From assembly GCA_022495005.1 (NCBI GenBank), contig JAGYXB010001749.1, forward strand, positions 1,116,001 to 1,180,000: 64,000 bases of DNA, given 5' to 3'. The translations under genes and the position numbers were made by a program. The DNA is from Rhyacophila brunnea. Lineage: Eukaryota; Arthropoda; Insecta; Trichoptera; Rhyacophilidae. A model generated the notes under the pieces. It made no database searches. It had not been told where the DNA came from and was given only the letters and a program-made list of their open reading frames with translations. The number at the start of each line of letters is the position of its first letter. Position 1 is the stretch's first letter. Positions 13,901 through 28,900 of the stretch are shown here, piece by piece.

Positions 13901-16900
13901 GGACATTAGAGCATATTTGAGGCATTAGTGCATATTTCATAAATAAATGAGGCTTTTGCACTTATTTATAAAACATCGTAGATGGGTCTAGGACGATTTG
14001 GCACCGCGAACTGGCCTCCGCCGATTGGCCTCCGGTAATTGGCCGCCGGTACAATCGGACGCCAGCCCAATTGGACGCCGACCCAATTCGACGCCGACCC
14101 AATTGGCCTCCAGGAGGATTGGACGCCGCACAGTTGAATTAAATGCGCAAAGGAATAGACGTACGTAACGATTTGTTGGAGTAAATAAGCAAGTCAGTTT
14201 AATATGCTTCTATCTTCTCAGAAGTTGTACTTTATACATTTCGCGTTTGACACATTTTTAATATAGATTGAGAATAATTATTATGCCTTATGATGTTTAT
14301 TAAAAGAAAATAATTCTTCCCTCGATAAAACTTAAAGATGTGCATAATCAATTAATTTATTGTCTATACATGGGTACTTATTTATATTTACAACAAATAT
14401 TAAAAATAATGTTAGATGTTAGAATGAAAACATTATATTTCAGCGTTTTATCGACTTAATAGTATAATAAAGCTTAAACATGTATATTATTATGCATAAA
14501 TGCGTATTTTAAGTTAGTATGAAATTACAAACAAAATATTAAGTAAGTTATCTGCTAAGTATAAATGTTTCAGTAGTTTGATTGATAAACTACTTAGGTA
14601 CTGGGTGCCTGACGAAATCCCGAAGGCCGAAATCCCGAAAAATAAAAAAATGCAAACATCAATAATTGCGCAATTTTTGCAAGAGACAAAAACCCATTTT
14701 TGTGGAAATATAAAAAAATGTAAAATACAAACATCAATAATTGCGCAAAATCGTGAATTGCACAATTTTTGCAAGAGACACAAAATCCATTCGTTCTACA
14801 AAATGGTCTCTCCTGAAAAAATTGCGCAATCGGAAAAACCCATTTTCCGCAAAAATGGGATTTGTCTCTCTTACAAAAATTGCGCTTACGATTGCGCAAT
14901 TATTGATGTTTGTATTTTACTTTTTTTATATTTCCACAAAAATGGGTTTTTGTCTCTCTTGCAAAAATTGCGCAATTATAGATGTTTTTATTTTTTTATT
15001 TTTCGGGATTTCAGCCATTCGGGATTTCAGCATTCGGGATTTCGGCCTTCGGGATTTCGTCCGGCACCCAGTACCTAAGTAGTTTATCAATCATATGTTT
15101 ACAAAGCATTTATGCATAATAATATACATGTTTAAGCTTTATTATAATATTAAGTCGATAAAACGCTGAAATATAATGTTATTTTCATTCTAACATCTAA
15201 CATTATTTTTAATATTTGTTGTAAATATAAATAACTACCCATGTATAGACTATAAATTAATTGATTATGCACATCTCTAAGTTTTATCGAGGGAAGAATT
15301 ATTTTCTTTTAATAAACATCATAAGGCATAATAATTATTCTCAATCTATATTAAAATGTGTCAAGCGCGAAATGTATAAGGTACAACTACTGAGAAGATA
15401 GAAGCATATTAAACTGACTTGCTTATTTACTCCAACAAATCGTAACGTACGTCTATTCCTTTGCGCATTTAATTCAACTGTACGGCGTCCAATCTCCCGG
15501 AGGCCAGTTGGGTCGGCGTCGAATTGGGTCGGCGTCCAATTGGGCCGGCGTCCGATTGTACCGGCGGCCAATTACCGGAGGCCAATCGGCGGAGGCCAGT
15601 TCGCGGTGCCAAATCGTCCCATTCCCTCGTAGATTTCTCGACGATAGTGGTGATCGAGTATTAAAAGAACTGGATGAGACATGAGGATGTCGTTATAATA
15701 GAGTCACTGGACACGGTGGAAGATGTTAAAAAAATATTGTCTTACATCCCACATGTGATGGGAGACATAAACAAAAAATTCGCCAACATTTTATCCAGAA
15801 ATCCAGATTTAGAGAATCATTGACAAAATTGATGCTTACATAACTGAATAGGTGTGGATTTACCAGCAAAAGTGAAAACTCAGGCACCTTTATTTAAACT
15901 TTGGCCAATCACATTTGTGGACGTTGAGAGGTCGTTTTCGGCATAATAAACAAATACTGGCAGATATGAGGAAAAAATTAATGTACTTATATAAATGTAA
16001 ATAATAATTAAACACACATTAAAAAAATATATTGTAACTTATTGTTTCGGGCTAAAAAAAATAGTAAATAGTATTGAGAAATAGTCAGGTAAGTGTGTCG
16101 TTTTTGTTTTTTAAAGATGTGTTTACTTTACATTGTTAATTATTTGCACTTGTAAAAAACAATTTTGAAAATAATGTAACTTTATATCGATCATTAAAAT
16201 TTTTGTTTTCTTTTGTTATTGTATTAAGTATGATTATAAAGAGAATGACTCCTACTCTTATGGAGTAATAAGACAAGTCGACATTGATATGGACCTCCAA
16301 GAACTGCAAATGGAAATCAAAAGTGATGCAAAAGTGACCAACCTTAAGAGGTTGACAAGAAAAAGTGACACAGGAAAGCTTACGAAGACCTCGTCAGTCA
16401 GTATTAAATTTGGGGAGAAAATATTGCCGAGAATAATAATTCACATATATGGCGTCTCTTTTGCTGTAGAACCGTATGTATTCAGGGTAATGCAATGCTA
16501 CAAATGCTGGCGATATGGGCACATTGCGAACAACGTGTAGTAGCGTAAAGCCTACAAAAAATAAGGCAAATTCAAATGGGAAGACAGAGGTTAATGCGAT
16601 GGGAGAAATTATGAAAATCTTGCTGAAAGGGGGAGACTGGCAGCAGATCATTAAACAATTAATAATTAAAGCGGTGGACTGGGTATGCAAAAACTTCAAA
16701 GAAGGAAATTTAGGAGAAATTCTAGGGGAGGTTCTGCAACAAAATGGAAAGTAAAAAACAAATTAGGATTTTACAATGGAATGACAGAAGTATGAAGAAA
16801 AAAAATAATGATATAGAACTTTTTCAATAAGACAAAAAATAACAATACCATTAATCTCAGAGACTTGGCTGAGGTCTGAATTAGACTATCTGAAATTCAA

Positions 16901-19900
16901 TGATTACACGATGCATCAAAAATACAGAGGGGATGAATACGGAGGAGAGCGATTCTGGTGCATAAAACACTGGCGTCTAAAGAAGAAAGAAAGAAAGACG
17001 GAAGAGCTAGGCAAAATAATTATAAAGCTATTTAACAGAATAGGAGTGAGGACCTGATCGACGGATCCCTTTCCAGAAGAGAAGAGGCGATATGACAGCG
17101 AGTCGCAGTGAAAGCCTCGGTAAAATCACAAAAAAAAGTATGATTAAAATTAATAATTCGTTTTTCGATTTTTATCAGTAATATTGGGTGAAGTGGTTTT
17201 CTATTATGTAATTATGCATATTTTTTCGTTTTTTGTGCATATTTTAACGGTTTTAAGTGCATATGTGCATGTATAAATCCGCTACCTAGTAATAATAATC
17301 TTCAGGAGATGAAACAAATGTGTCAGAGCAAATAAAACATAGTGTATCGAATCGTGTGATAATGAAATTTAGAAAATCAAAATAATTTTATTGAAAATTG
17401 AAAATGGCGCTCCGGTTCTGGAATTATTATGAAAATCATTACATTTTTTATAAAGTTTCATTAGGTACTTGACATGACGCACACACCTATTTCTACAAAC
17501 AATAATAAGATGTGGTGCTGTTTTATTACAAAGGTTTTACTCGATTCTGATTAATAAGAGTTTTGTATCATTCCATGGGATTTGGATTTAGTATGTACCT
17601 AAACTATTCCAGGAATCGGCTTCCGACATCTTCAATATCTGTGTATTAGTACCTCATAATTGAACTAATTAAACGATCGTAAATAATATTTTATTTATTT
17701 GTATAAAGCATTGACGTAGGTACTGCGGAGGAGAACAAACCAATCACTGCTTATTACCATTTTTGACAGCAGATTTTGTAAATAGTTTTTTTCGCCTGCG
17801 CGTTGAAAAAACGTTACCGGCCGAAATCTTAGGCATAAAGCCCACCAAAAAAGCGCTCGACGCGCTCACTACTGAGTAGGCCCCCTTCCACCCGCGCATT
17901 ACCCTTCACCTATGTAATAAGGGGCTCAAGCAGCACAAAATAATTATTATTATCAGCGTCTCTCATAACAGTCATAACAAAGCAATAAAATATTATTAAA
18001 TTTCTCGGGGCTTGTAATTAAAATCGGACACGCAATAAAATTAAACAATGAGTTCTCTGTTATTAAATAATGTATTCTCGCCCGTCGATCGACGACGCTT
18101 CCTGAGCGTGATTTTGCTCGCCGCGTTCAATGAATGGACTGCATTGTATTTTCGTTCATACGTATCGCCGAGAAGCCAAAAAACGATGACTCATGGGGCG
18201 GGCGCGCATAATGCGTGGTCAAATCCAGTGGGCGCTGGCGTATTTGATTACGTTGTATTTTCGTTGATTTACGCCCCACTTGTGAAATTTTGCGCGAGAG
18301 CCACACTTGCTGCGTTAAGTGGGTTTTACGCCTTAGTGGTAGTGCGTATCGGAATATGTCTAAAGGCTGTTATTGTTTTTGCCCGTCTAAAAGCGCGTTG
18401 ACACGGTCCAAGTACGATCCAAGTACACTTGGACCGAGTGCCATCCAACGACAGCTTCATACTAATTATTCCTATCCAAGCTACTCGGACCGCGTCCTAC
18501 TCCTCCAAGTTAGCTTGGATAGGTATAATTAATATGAAGATGTCTCATACGAGTGCGCTTGGATGGCACTCGGTCCATGTGTACTTGGATCGTACTTGGA
18601 CCGTGACAACGCGGCTTAAGGGTATGTAGGTATATGAGGTAAGTATATAGGTATAACATGAAAACCGGCACACAATAATTTTGGAAAATTATTGAGCGCT
18701 ACGGTTCATAAAGTTTTCTATTTCGAGCGCTGATTATGACAAAGCAGTGACGTCCTGTGGGGGTAGACAAACCATGTACTGCTTATATGCGGTAGATAAG
18801 GAAGAAAAACTAATAATTTTTGACAGCATATTTCGTATACTTATAACAAACAAACTGGCAATCTTTAATATTTTCGGAAAATTATTGAGTGTTCCGGTTC
18901 ATAAACTTTTATATTTCGAGCGCTGAAAGCCAACCGACCACTGGGTCGAGTGTCGAGCAGAGTGGGTCTTGGAAGAGCAGGCAACCGATAAAGATTTTTT
19001 AAGGAAAGTCATCCTCAATGATAATATTATATTCGCAAAAAGTTAACAATACATAAATATTGTGTGCTTTATTTATAAAAAAACAAATTTGTACCAGAAT
19101 TTGAAACTCAAAGATCACATAATATGTCAGCATACCGTAATTGAGTTTAAAAGATAAGAACAGTTCAAACAATAATTGAAATTAATTTGTCTCTTAATTG
19201 ATTAATTGTACGAAATGCAGTTGGCAAATTGTAAGACATGTTCGTCACACACGGGTCAATGAAGTTTTATTGTTTTCGCTACAAGATTACAGCCAATCAT
19301 CAAAGTTTCTTTTCGGTGCGAAGTGCGGACGGTACGCAACTGATGTCTGGCTAGACGGGCGAGCCGTTCTAATAATTTTAACCCTGTCGTGAACAAAATA
19401 CTAATGACATTCAAAATATTATAGAATATGTAATAAAAAAATGGGCTGTAGAATCTAGATCGTAGGAATCTTATACTTGCAAATTTCATATTAGGAATAT
19501 TTTTAAGGCAGTTCGATTTTCGAATCGAGCAATCTATTGTACCTACGTGTGGTTGTATTGGTAACAATTTCATTATTTTTCTTCTTTTATTGGCAGCACC
19601 AAAAACAAAATGGCGGTTCGCATTCTGGCTTGAAATCCGTTTCTTTTTTTACATAACGTACGTTATTATTCGGTGTTTTACCTAATTTATCATCTTCAAA
19701 TAGTGGCCAATGTATTGCTTTTGGTTATCTACATAACATTGACGAATGAGTATTTTTCCATAGGCTTTAAGCTAAATTTGATCTGCAAATGTCTACTTTG
19801 ATACAGCAATATGTGAGGTGCGGAAAACGTCCAATTGAAGCGAGCTAATAAGTCTCCACACCTCAAGTAGTTGTTGTCAGTCTCTAGCGTACAAATAAAG

Positions 19901-22900
19901 CCTGCTGCGATACCTACACACTGCGGAGGGATGTAAGTATAGGTATACCAAGCAGTAGCGAAGGGTAGAGTAGGCTGTTAAGATCCGCCATAAATAGTGC
20001 ACATTAAACTTTGTTAGTATTAAATATTTGTTTTTATTAAACTAATACTACAATAATTTACAGATGGTGTTGGTAGGTTTTTAAAAATCAATTAAACCGT
20101 GCCTAAATCAAACCGTAATATTTTCTGTTTACTTTGGGGATACGACTAAATTTCGCGTACTTTTTCATTCATACTTATTTGTTTTCGTTGGATTAATAAT
20201 ACGTATTACATATATCGTTAGTTCATTTTATAAATCCATTAAACCCTGCCTAAACCAAACTACAATAGATAAAAAATATTATTATGTCTATAAAATATCC
20301 GTATTTATGCAATTAAATCATACATAACTTTGGATATTTGATAGATATATAAATATTAAATTTTATGGCATGGTTTTTGCAGGGTTTAATTGAATTTTAA
20401 AAACTAATAAACACCATTTGTAAATTGTAGTCGTAATTCAATGAAAACAAAAACATATGACTGACTTTTGTATGCACTATTTAGCCTACATCCACCTTTC
20501 GCTACTGATACCAAGTAATGTATAGGAGTACGGTATACTATCTCCAACAGTTGTTTCGCTTAACATGCAGTCTCTCACATCGTTATTACATTGCATTATT
20601 ATTTAATTCGATATTGATACCTACAATAATTTCAAAACACACTTACAACATATTATTAAATTTCTTATACCTACGGTGGAGTAGATACGCACTACGCAGT
20701 GATCACCGTTAATATTAAATTTATCATTTTCAAGATATAGGGGCTGATCGTCTATAATTTTTATATCAATGGGGTGGGGTGTGTTTAAAATGCTTTTCGA
20801 TTATCACAAGAGCTTTAAAAATTTTAACTAAGCATATTATTATAATATTACAGTTTTTGCTAAGGATAACAAATCAATTGATAAAATAGCATGGCATGCA
20901 ATTAAAATGCAGTTAACAGTTTAAGCCAGAGGGTTGGAGCGGGCCCTTTTTTGAGTTGCTCCGCTCCGGGATCTAATTTAATACTACTAGTCGAAGTTGA
21001 ATTTCCTAGTCCTGAGTAGGGAATCCAATCCCGCGCCAAAATTCTGATCCCGGATTTCGGGATTACAATTTGACAATCCCGGGATCCCGGGACTGGTCCC
21101 GGGATTGGCATTTTTTTCGATTGTTAATATAAAATTTTTATATTCACAAATAACATTGACAAAATCGGTCAAAAATAAATCTAGTATAATTTATACTATT
21201 TAAGACATTTATTGTTAATATTGTATACGTTCAATCTTGGAAATACATAAGTTTAATGGAGTAAATAATATTCTAATATAAATAATAATGTGAATTTAAT
21301 ATGAGATTGCTGTTTCTGATAATAAAGACTAATTGAATGGATTAGCGAGATTTAAAATAGTAAAGCAAATAATCATGGCGTACTTATGGCCTTTCCGCTT
21401 CATAAATCTAATTAGTCAGCCAAATATGAAACTGCCGTAAAACGTATGAGATCATGGTGGAATTACTTTGTTAAAAGTGCGAAGCATTGTTTTTTCAATC
21501 TTTCTCATTTTTAATAATTTATGTGAAAAAATAAAATAAATCGGCAACTTACCTACACATGGGTATAAATCAAACTTCACTCAAACTCAGTTTATTTCTA
21601 ATGTAGTTATTTTTTATTATAAGTATTTTTTCTGTTATATTTTTGCTTTTATTTTATGTTCCATAAAAATTGATAAAAAATCAATCCCGAAATCCCGGGA
21701 TTATGTTTATCAATCCCGGGATTCATAGGTATCGAAAATAGCTCGGGATCCCGGGATTGGAATCCTAGTCCTGAGTCAAGTGTGTCGGTTTGTACCTAAT
21801 GTAACTTGACAACAGAAGTCCGGCGTGCGTATTAGGACTAAGGCACACGAAGCTGCAAGTTATCGCGTAGACGCGGTTACTGGTCGGTTTGGTTGTGCAG
21901 TTCATTGTCTATGCAAAGAACGACCTAGTATCCGAGACAACTTGTCGCACCTCGCCTTTTGTGGTTTCCCTATAAAAATCGCTTAAGTAAGTTCCTGTTT
22001 GACACAACAACCAGGGCAGACCAGTAAGTCAAAGATAAACTTACAATTGTAAAAAAATTATGGTCATATTTATTATTAAAATTTAGTTTATTTATATATA
22101 TTATATATTATTAAGTTGTTAATATTTTCTCGTACAGATTTTTGACTAATTCATAGTTTTAATATTTTTTATATTTATTTTAAAAAAGATCGATTTTTAT
22201 AAAAATATAAATGTGTATAACTTCCTCTTTATTATCCTTTTAAAATCCTTTTATTTATATGAAATCTTATTTAGGTATGGTCCCAATATTTAAGCTCGAT
22301 TGTTTCGAATTTTTAAAATAATATTTAAAGTATTATAAATTATTATGAGAATTATGTCGAGATGCGTCACGACAACTGAACGACAAAACAGAAGTGGGGA
22401 GTAATATTAATATCGTGTTTGAATACGTAGCGAACCGAAAAATCGATATTTTTTCGGTTCGGTTCCGGTTTTCGTTCCGACAAAAACAACGGTAGATATT
22501 TCCGGTTTTCGGTTCAGTTTCTGTTAGAAACCCTGGTTATAAGACAGTACGTGCCTACTCAAATAGTAAGTGACTTATTATCTTATTAGTAAATGAATAA
22601 TTTATTGGCACATACTTCACAGATGTATTCTCCAGTGTCGCTTGGTATTAGCCTCCTCACTTGTATGCTATGGTTCCCGTAAAGTCTGACTCGGTCTGGT
22701 GGTAAAAGAGAATGGTCGGAGCTGTCCACCATTAGTTTACCATCCTTCAGCCATCTGACGTGGTAATTCATTCCTGAAACAAAAAAAAAACAAGAAAATG
22801 TCTTTTTATAATTGAAAAACATTTCGCTGTGCATCGCATATTTTATTCTAGAGCGATGCATATCAAAGTTCGGGGAATTGCTCCCTCGAAGGCGATAGAA

Positions 22901-25900
22901 GACTCGAGAGGCTCTGGTTGGCAAATCGGCTGTAGGTGGACATTTGAAAATAAAGGATCAGTAGACGTCGCTAGATCGCCCAAAACGGTCAAATACTATA
23001 AATCAATATCTCTAACACAGTCGTGTGTTTGAAAAGCCGATTTTATGGGATGTATCGTTTTTATGATTAATATCCTAAAATATTATTTGAATATTTCATT
23101 TTTGTAAATTAATTTTTAATTTTTCATATTTTTTGACATACGACTGATTGCAAGTTTACATTGGCTACTAATTTCTTGACATACGACCTATTGATTTATA
23201 GCTGGTTACGTAGTAGAGTAGGTACCTATTAATATCAGTGGTCCTCTTGTTAAATGAAATTATTAGCTACCAGCTCATCAGCTAATCAATTTTTATAACA
23301 GTAAACTAAGATTTGTTTAGTTTTATTTTTTACTATAATTAGAACATAAATTACAGTTATTTACTACTTTAGATATATTAATAAAATATTGTATTTTTGG
23401 GCCCTAATGCTTTGTATACTCTTGCAATGTTGTAGCTACGCCACTGCATATTATATTCCAGTACATATACGTAGATAAAAAAATATTCTCTATGAGTAGG
23501 CAAGCACTTGTAATGGCCGTAATCACTTAATTAGAAAAATAGCAGGACGGAATCTTAATGATAAAAGGTTTACTGTATTCAATATATCCTTTTAAGATGT
23601 TGTCAAAAATAGAGTGAAATTGTCACGAATGATAAAAAAAAAGAATTAAGTCTTTGAATTTATTAAGTGTATAATTCCTGTTGTAATTACGTTTGAACTT
23701 GATTCACCCCTGTCTGGCAATTAAGTATTGTAATATAATATCAGGTGCTTTCAAGCATTTTAAAGTGTACATACTTAATATCTATATTTTATTATTATTT
23801 TACTCGTTTGTCTCTATACCGCTTAAAACAGTATTGTTAGGGTGCAGGCACACGGCACTACTGTAGACGTGCGTCGACACATGTCTTTTTTGATCCCAAT
23901 TATTGCATCCGATTGTAATGTAATCGGAATCAAATAAGACCCTGCGTCGACGCATGATCACTGCAATGCCGTGTGTCTGCAGGTTGCTGATATTGATACA
24001 ATTTAATGATACACATTCTTGTTATTGGATTCTAATTGGATTTGCAAAAACATACGTTTTTTATTATATTTTTTCTGATAAAATTTCCATTTGAGCACAC
24101 GTATCTCAAGCTGTCACAAAAACGCGGTAAATTTCGTTATTTAATTTTAATTTACGTTGCTAATTAAAAAAAATACTTAAGTACATCTTTTTTATTTAAC
24201 ATTTAAATCGAAAACAGAAAAATAAAAATACGCTCAATCTATGTGTATTGAGAATAATGATGCGTTTTTAGAATGATTAAATATCCATTATCGCGGACGG
24301 TTGAGGGCTCAGACACACAACACTGCAGTTGCAGCGCGTCGACTTGATTTCAAATGCATCCGATAAGGATCTTTGGTTGGATAAAATAATCCAATTTGAG
24401 ATTCAAATAGAATACATTTAGAATCAAGGACCTGTGTCGACTCGCTGCAACTGGAGGGCTGTGTGTCTGAGCCCTTATAATGATGGCGGCTTGGAGAAAA
24501 GTTAGCACAGGCATTGCAGGGTTTTGCAAAAAGCTAAAACCGCACTGCTTACTATTTAAATTCCCTGATTTCGTTTGATAACACTTACCTAGGTTCATTC
24601 ACGAATCGGAAAGATTACTTTAGCCAATTAAATGCCATTTAAAAATGACTCACAAGTCATGATGTCTGACAGCTGTCTTTTTATGGGTAGGTAGATAGAT
24701 ATTAAACTTATTACGGTTACTACATACATATGCCATTCTACGAAGAGATTTTAGACTATTGAGAAAAGACGTAAGAGTTAACATTAAATACTGCTACATT
24801 CAGTATTAGATTTAATATTATGAATCCTTAAATATAGCTTAAAATTTACTTTCCTTATTAGTAAGTAGAGGTAAATCATTCTACAGTGACACCATGGTTA
24901 TGGAAAAAGCGACTTACAGTTGAAGTGGTATTGTTTGTTAGCATTAAATCAGGCATTGCAGCAAACAATTCCAATACATATGCGAAACGCCTATGGCGCC
25001 ACTGTAGAATGATTTACCTATACGTACCTATACCGGTGGCGAAGGGTGGAGGTAGGCAGTTAAGATCCGCTATAAATAGTGCACACTAAACTTTGTTAGT
25101 CATACATATTTGTTACCATTGAACTAAGCCTACAATTTTCAGATAGCGTTCGTTAGTTTTTAAAATTCAATTGAACCCTACGTAACCAAGCCATAATCGA
25201 TAGTAGGCAAAAATATTCGTCTATCTATAAAATATCTAAACTTATGCCATTAAATCATACATTATTTTAGATATTCAATAGATAGAAGAATCATTTGTAT
25301 CTATTGTGGTTTGATAACGCACGGCTTAATTATTTAAAAAATACTAACTAAGATCGCCTCTGATGATACGTACTTATCAGCGCTCGAAATGGAAAAGTTT
25401 ACGAACGAAAAATTCCTGAGGATATTTACATGGTTATCAAATTGATAAACATAAGTGTGCTAGATTTTTTGTTATATGCCATATCTAGCTCAGACGGTCA
25501 AATTATTTTGTCCACGAGACGGAGCGATAACTTTAAAGATCTCACGAACCGGAATGGCGAGTTGCGACTGAACTGTCGAGCCGTGCGGACGTGTTTTTGC
25601 ATCGCTATTATTTCGCTTTCGTTATCTTCAATTTTGACCCTGCTATTCACAAGTTTTTGATCCCGTTTCTATACTAATACCTTCGCCTGCCCTTGGAATA
25701 CGATTTGTGAAACTTTTGTGTGTTTTCCCCTTGGACTTTCCCGGGAATTGTGACTTTTAATTCGTTTAATAATAGTTACGTAATTATTGTAACAATAATA
25801 TTTATTGTGCGATAAATTGTGGTTGAGTGAGTGACGTGTGACGAGTGTTACCTAGCGCCATGGTCAACCACAAAGGGGACCCCATGCAAGTGGAAGGAAT

Positions 25901-28900
25901 GTCCACTAGGAAGCGGAAGTCGGACGTGGCTGAGGGTATTGGTGACCCAAAGCAGGCCCCCAAGGTCAAGGATAAAAGGCCTGAGAAAGAAAAAGAGAAA
26001 GACAAGCAGAGCACTTCCACCACTTCAAAGGGCAAGGGCGTTAAGTCAAGGGCTGGTTCAACCTCAGCATCTTGCGAGGAGATCAGTCCCGTGGCTTTGA
26101 GTATTCTCTCTGAGTCTCAGGAGAGTGCGTCCAGGGCGACGATTGCCATCAAAAGGGCGCTTGCCACCCTCGAGAAGGACAGTCGTATTGCCAGAGCAAC
26201 CGTGAACGCAGTTGCCGAGGAGCTTGAGATGGCAATCACTGAAACGTGGGCCATGGCGATAGAGCTGGAGGCACACAAGGCAATTGTGAAGGATCGTGCC
26301 TCCTTAACGAGAGCCATCATCCAGGCTCCTTCTAATGCTCCTCCCAGGGCTCTTTGGAGTGACGTAACCCGTAGAGAGGCTCAACCAACTAGAGTCTCCG
26401 AATGGCCACCAGTTCCTCCGAAAACTGTCGCCAGGCCGGGGGTGATGTTTTATCCGACTAAGGAGGGCCAAGAATCGACTGCCACAAAGGAAGCGGTCAT
26501 GAAGACTATTGTGCCTGAAACTTTGGGAGTGCACATCACCGGGGTACGCAAGATCCGGGGAGGCGGGATCATCGTGCATCCCAAAAGTGACGACGAGGCT
26601 AAGCGGCTCATGGCTGCCCCTGGGCTGACTGAGGCCGGCTTAAAGGCCCAAGTCGCGGGGAGAAAGCTTCCCCGCGTCATAATTTTTAATGTACCCATTG
26701 AGACGACAGAAGAGCAGCTCAAGGAGGCAATCATAAACAATACCCAGGAGGCGTCTGGCCTTGCATCTGAGGGTTACGCTGGAACTAAACTGAGCCACAA
26801 GGCGGGACCGAAGACCGAACGTTGTCATATGATAATGTCGATCCCTGGAAAGGCTCGAGAGGCGCTGCTTAATGATGGCAGACTTTTCATGGGGTGGAAT
26901 TCGTTCCCTGTGCGTGACTTTTGCGGAGTTGTCAAGTGTGCAAAGTGCCACTTATACGGACACATGGCTAAGGGTTGCAACGCTAAGGTTACAACGTGCG
27001 GCCACTGCACTAAAGAAGGGCATGACAGAGCAGACTGCCCCACCGCTGACGAACCGGGCAAGTGCCCTGCGTGCACGCGCTACAAGAAGCCGAACGGCCA
27101 CTTGGCCACCGATCCCGACTGTCCCGCGCGCCTACACGCTATTGAGGAGGAAAGAAGCCGCACTGATTACTGTCCGCAATGATCTCCTTCGCTCAGATAA
27201 ACGTGGGCAGAGGTCGAGCCACATCTGCCGAGCTGCTTGAGGTTGCTCGGGATCAGAATACGGACATAATTATGATACAAGAGCCATACGCCTTTGGTCC
27301 CAATCGGGGCCTAAGCGGTGGCCGTATCATACAAGCTACCCCGAAATCTCTAGCTTGCATATTTGTAATTGACACCGCACTGACTGTGTTGCATCTCTCG
27401 CATCTATCCAATGAGCTCTTTGCGGTGGCGGAGATTGCTAATAACAGGGGGCTCTCCATTGTAGTTATATCTGCGTATTTTCAGTACAGTTCTTCTACCC
27501 TGTATTGCACAAAACAACTGGAGAAAATCTTATATGCTTGCAGAGGCAAGCAGATAATTGTTGGGGCGGACGTTAACGTCCAGTCCTTGCTCTGGGCCCC
27601 CTCTGGGCCCAGACGTAACAAGGACAAACCTGAGCCACTCGAGGAGCTCTTGGCCGCCTTTGATTTGACGGTGCTAAATGACCCTAACGGGCCGGCCACT
27701 TTCTCCACCAGAAATGGTGAGTCACATATTGATGTCACTCTGACATCCAGTGGCGTTGCCAGACGCGCCGTGGACTGGCAGGTCCACACGGACGCGGTGG
27801 CTAGCGATCACCGTCTGATCACATTTTCGTTCAGAGTTGCGGGAGATGCGGCCCCATTGAGCCAAACCGAGAGCCTACTACTTCCCAGGCGCTTTCGGAC
27901 GAGCGGTGTCAATTGGGATGCTTTTGACGTCAAAATTGGTGGACTGGCCTCTGCCATGTCGGCTGACGATCTCCACCAAAGAGCCAATGACTTGACTGCG
28001 TTCATTACTCAAACTGCGGAGTCCACGCTGGGTAGAACCTCTCTGAGGCCACCCAACCTTGCGCCATGGTGGATACCAAAATTGACGTCTTTGAGAAGGA
28101 CCATGAGACTTGCCCAAAGAAAATTGCAAAGAGCTAGAAGATCTCAGAACGACTTACCCAGAAATGACGAACCTACGGAGATTGCTTATAAATCCGCAAG
28201 GGCAAAATTCAAAAAGAGTTAAATAAAGCCAAGAAAAAGCACTGGCGGGATTTTGTCTCTGAAATGGGGGGCTATGATCCGTGGGGACCGCCTTTCCGCG
28301 TGATAAAGCTGGGCTCAAGGCCTGGTAAAGTCATGGCGGCTATGCGGCGCCCCGATGGCACCTTTGCGATGGACAGCGCAGAGTCTGCATCCATACTGCT
28401 GGAAGCTCTAATTCCACAGGACATACCTACGGCACATGAAGATGACAGAACCTGTCAACTAAGACTATCTGCAATCTTGCCGTTGGAAACTCACCATTCT
28501 CCTGAGCTTACCCAGTCGGAGGTGGGATTAATTTTTGATGGCCTCAGGGCGGGCAAAGCCCCCGGACCTGATGGGATTAGCAATGTGATTGCCAGAAGGG
28601 CGTGGCTTCGAGCACCTCATGAGATAGTCGGGCTGTATGCTGACTGCATGAGCAGGGGCATCTTCCCGGACTGTTGGAAGAAGGGTCTCCTTAGGATTAT
28701 ACCTAAGATGAGCACACGACCACCGCATGACCCAAAGGCGTACCGTCCAATCACTCTTCTGCCAGTGCTGGGTAAGATATTGGAGCGGTTAATCAGCAGA
28801 AGACTGGAGGACCACCTTGAGAGAATCTACCCTATCTCGGAGAGGCAATTTGGCTTTAGACCCGGCAAGTCTACTGAGGACGCTATCAGATTTGCACAGA

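Larger units (their letters stand above)
13785..17290 (+). mobile_element. dead hAT element hosting two later insertions
   Basis: Left end GGGACCGGATTTATATGC and right end (inverted) GTAGCGGATTTATACATGC are similar, with repeated GCATAT motifs just inside both, as in several insect hAT families. Degraded hAT dimerisation sequence lies at 15840-15960 (APLFKLWPITFVDVERSFS, then ILADMRKKL). A 1.64-kb hairpin element (13984-15626) and a dead non-LTR fragment (about 16230-17000) sit inside. The exact ends and duplication are uncertain. Confidence 0.6.
7509..22615 (-). other. intron 2 of the Ig gene, 15.1 kb, transposon-filled
   Basis: Lies between exons 2 and 3. Identified contents are listed separately: hAT 8646-10842, palindromic MITEs 11292-11460 and 13524-13701, repeat with nested hAT MITE 12527-13260, dead hAT 13785-17290 with the 1.64-kb hairpin, MITE 18393-18615, MITE 19953-20507 and hAT MITE 21017-21767. 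The stretches 7509-8562, 17300-18390, 18930-19950 and 21770-22430 show nothing that I can name apart from short end fragments of family B. Confidence 0.8.

Noticed and set aside
14578..15082. Overlapping reading frames of 89-166 residues on both strands
   Set aside because: They lie in the loop of the 1.64-kb hairpin and mirror each other because the sequence is an inverted repeat. Low-complexity translations without a known domain.
18048..18401. 117-residue frame starting MSSLLLNNVFSPVDRRRF
   Set aside because: It sits in a GC-richer patch and runs into a MITE; no domain, splice context or second copy supports it.
26117..27076. Minus-strand frames opposite the R1 ORF1
   Set aside because: Shadows of the GC-rich ORF1 coding sequence; no independent domain.
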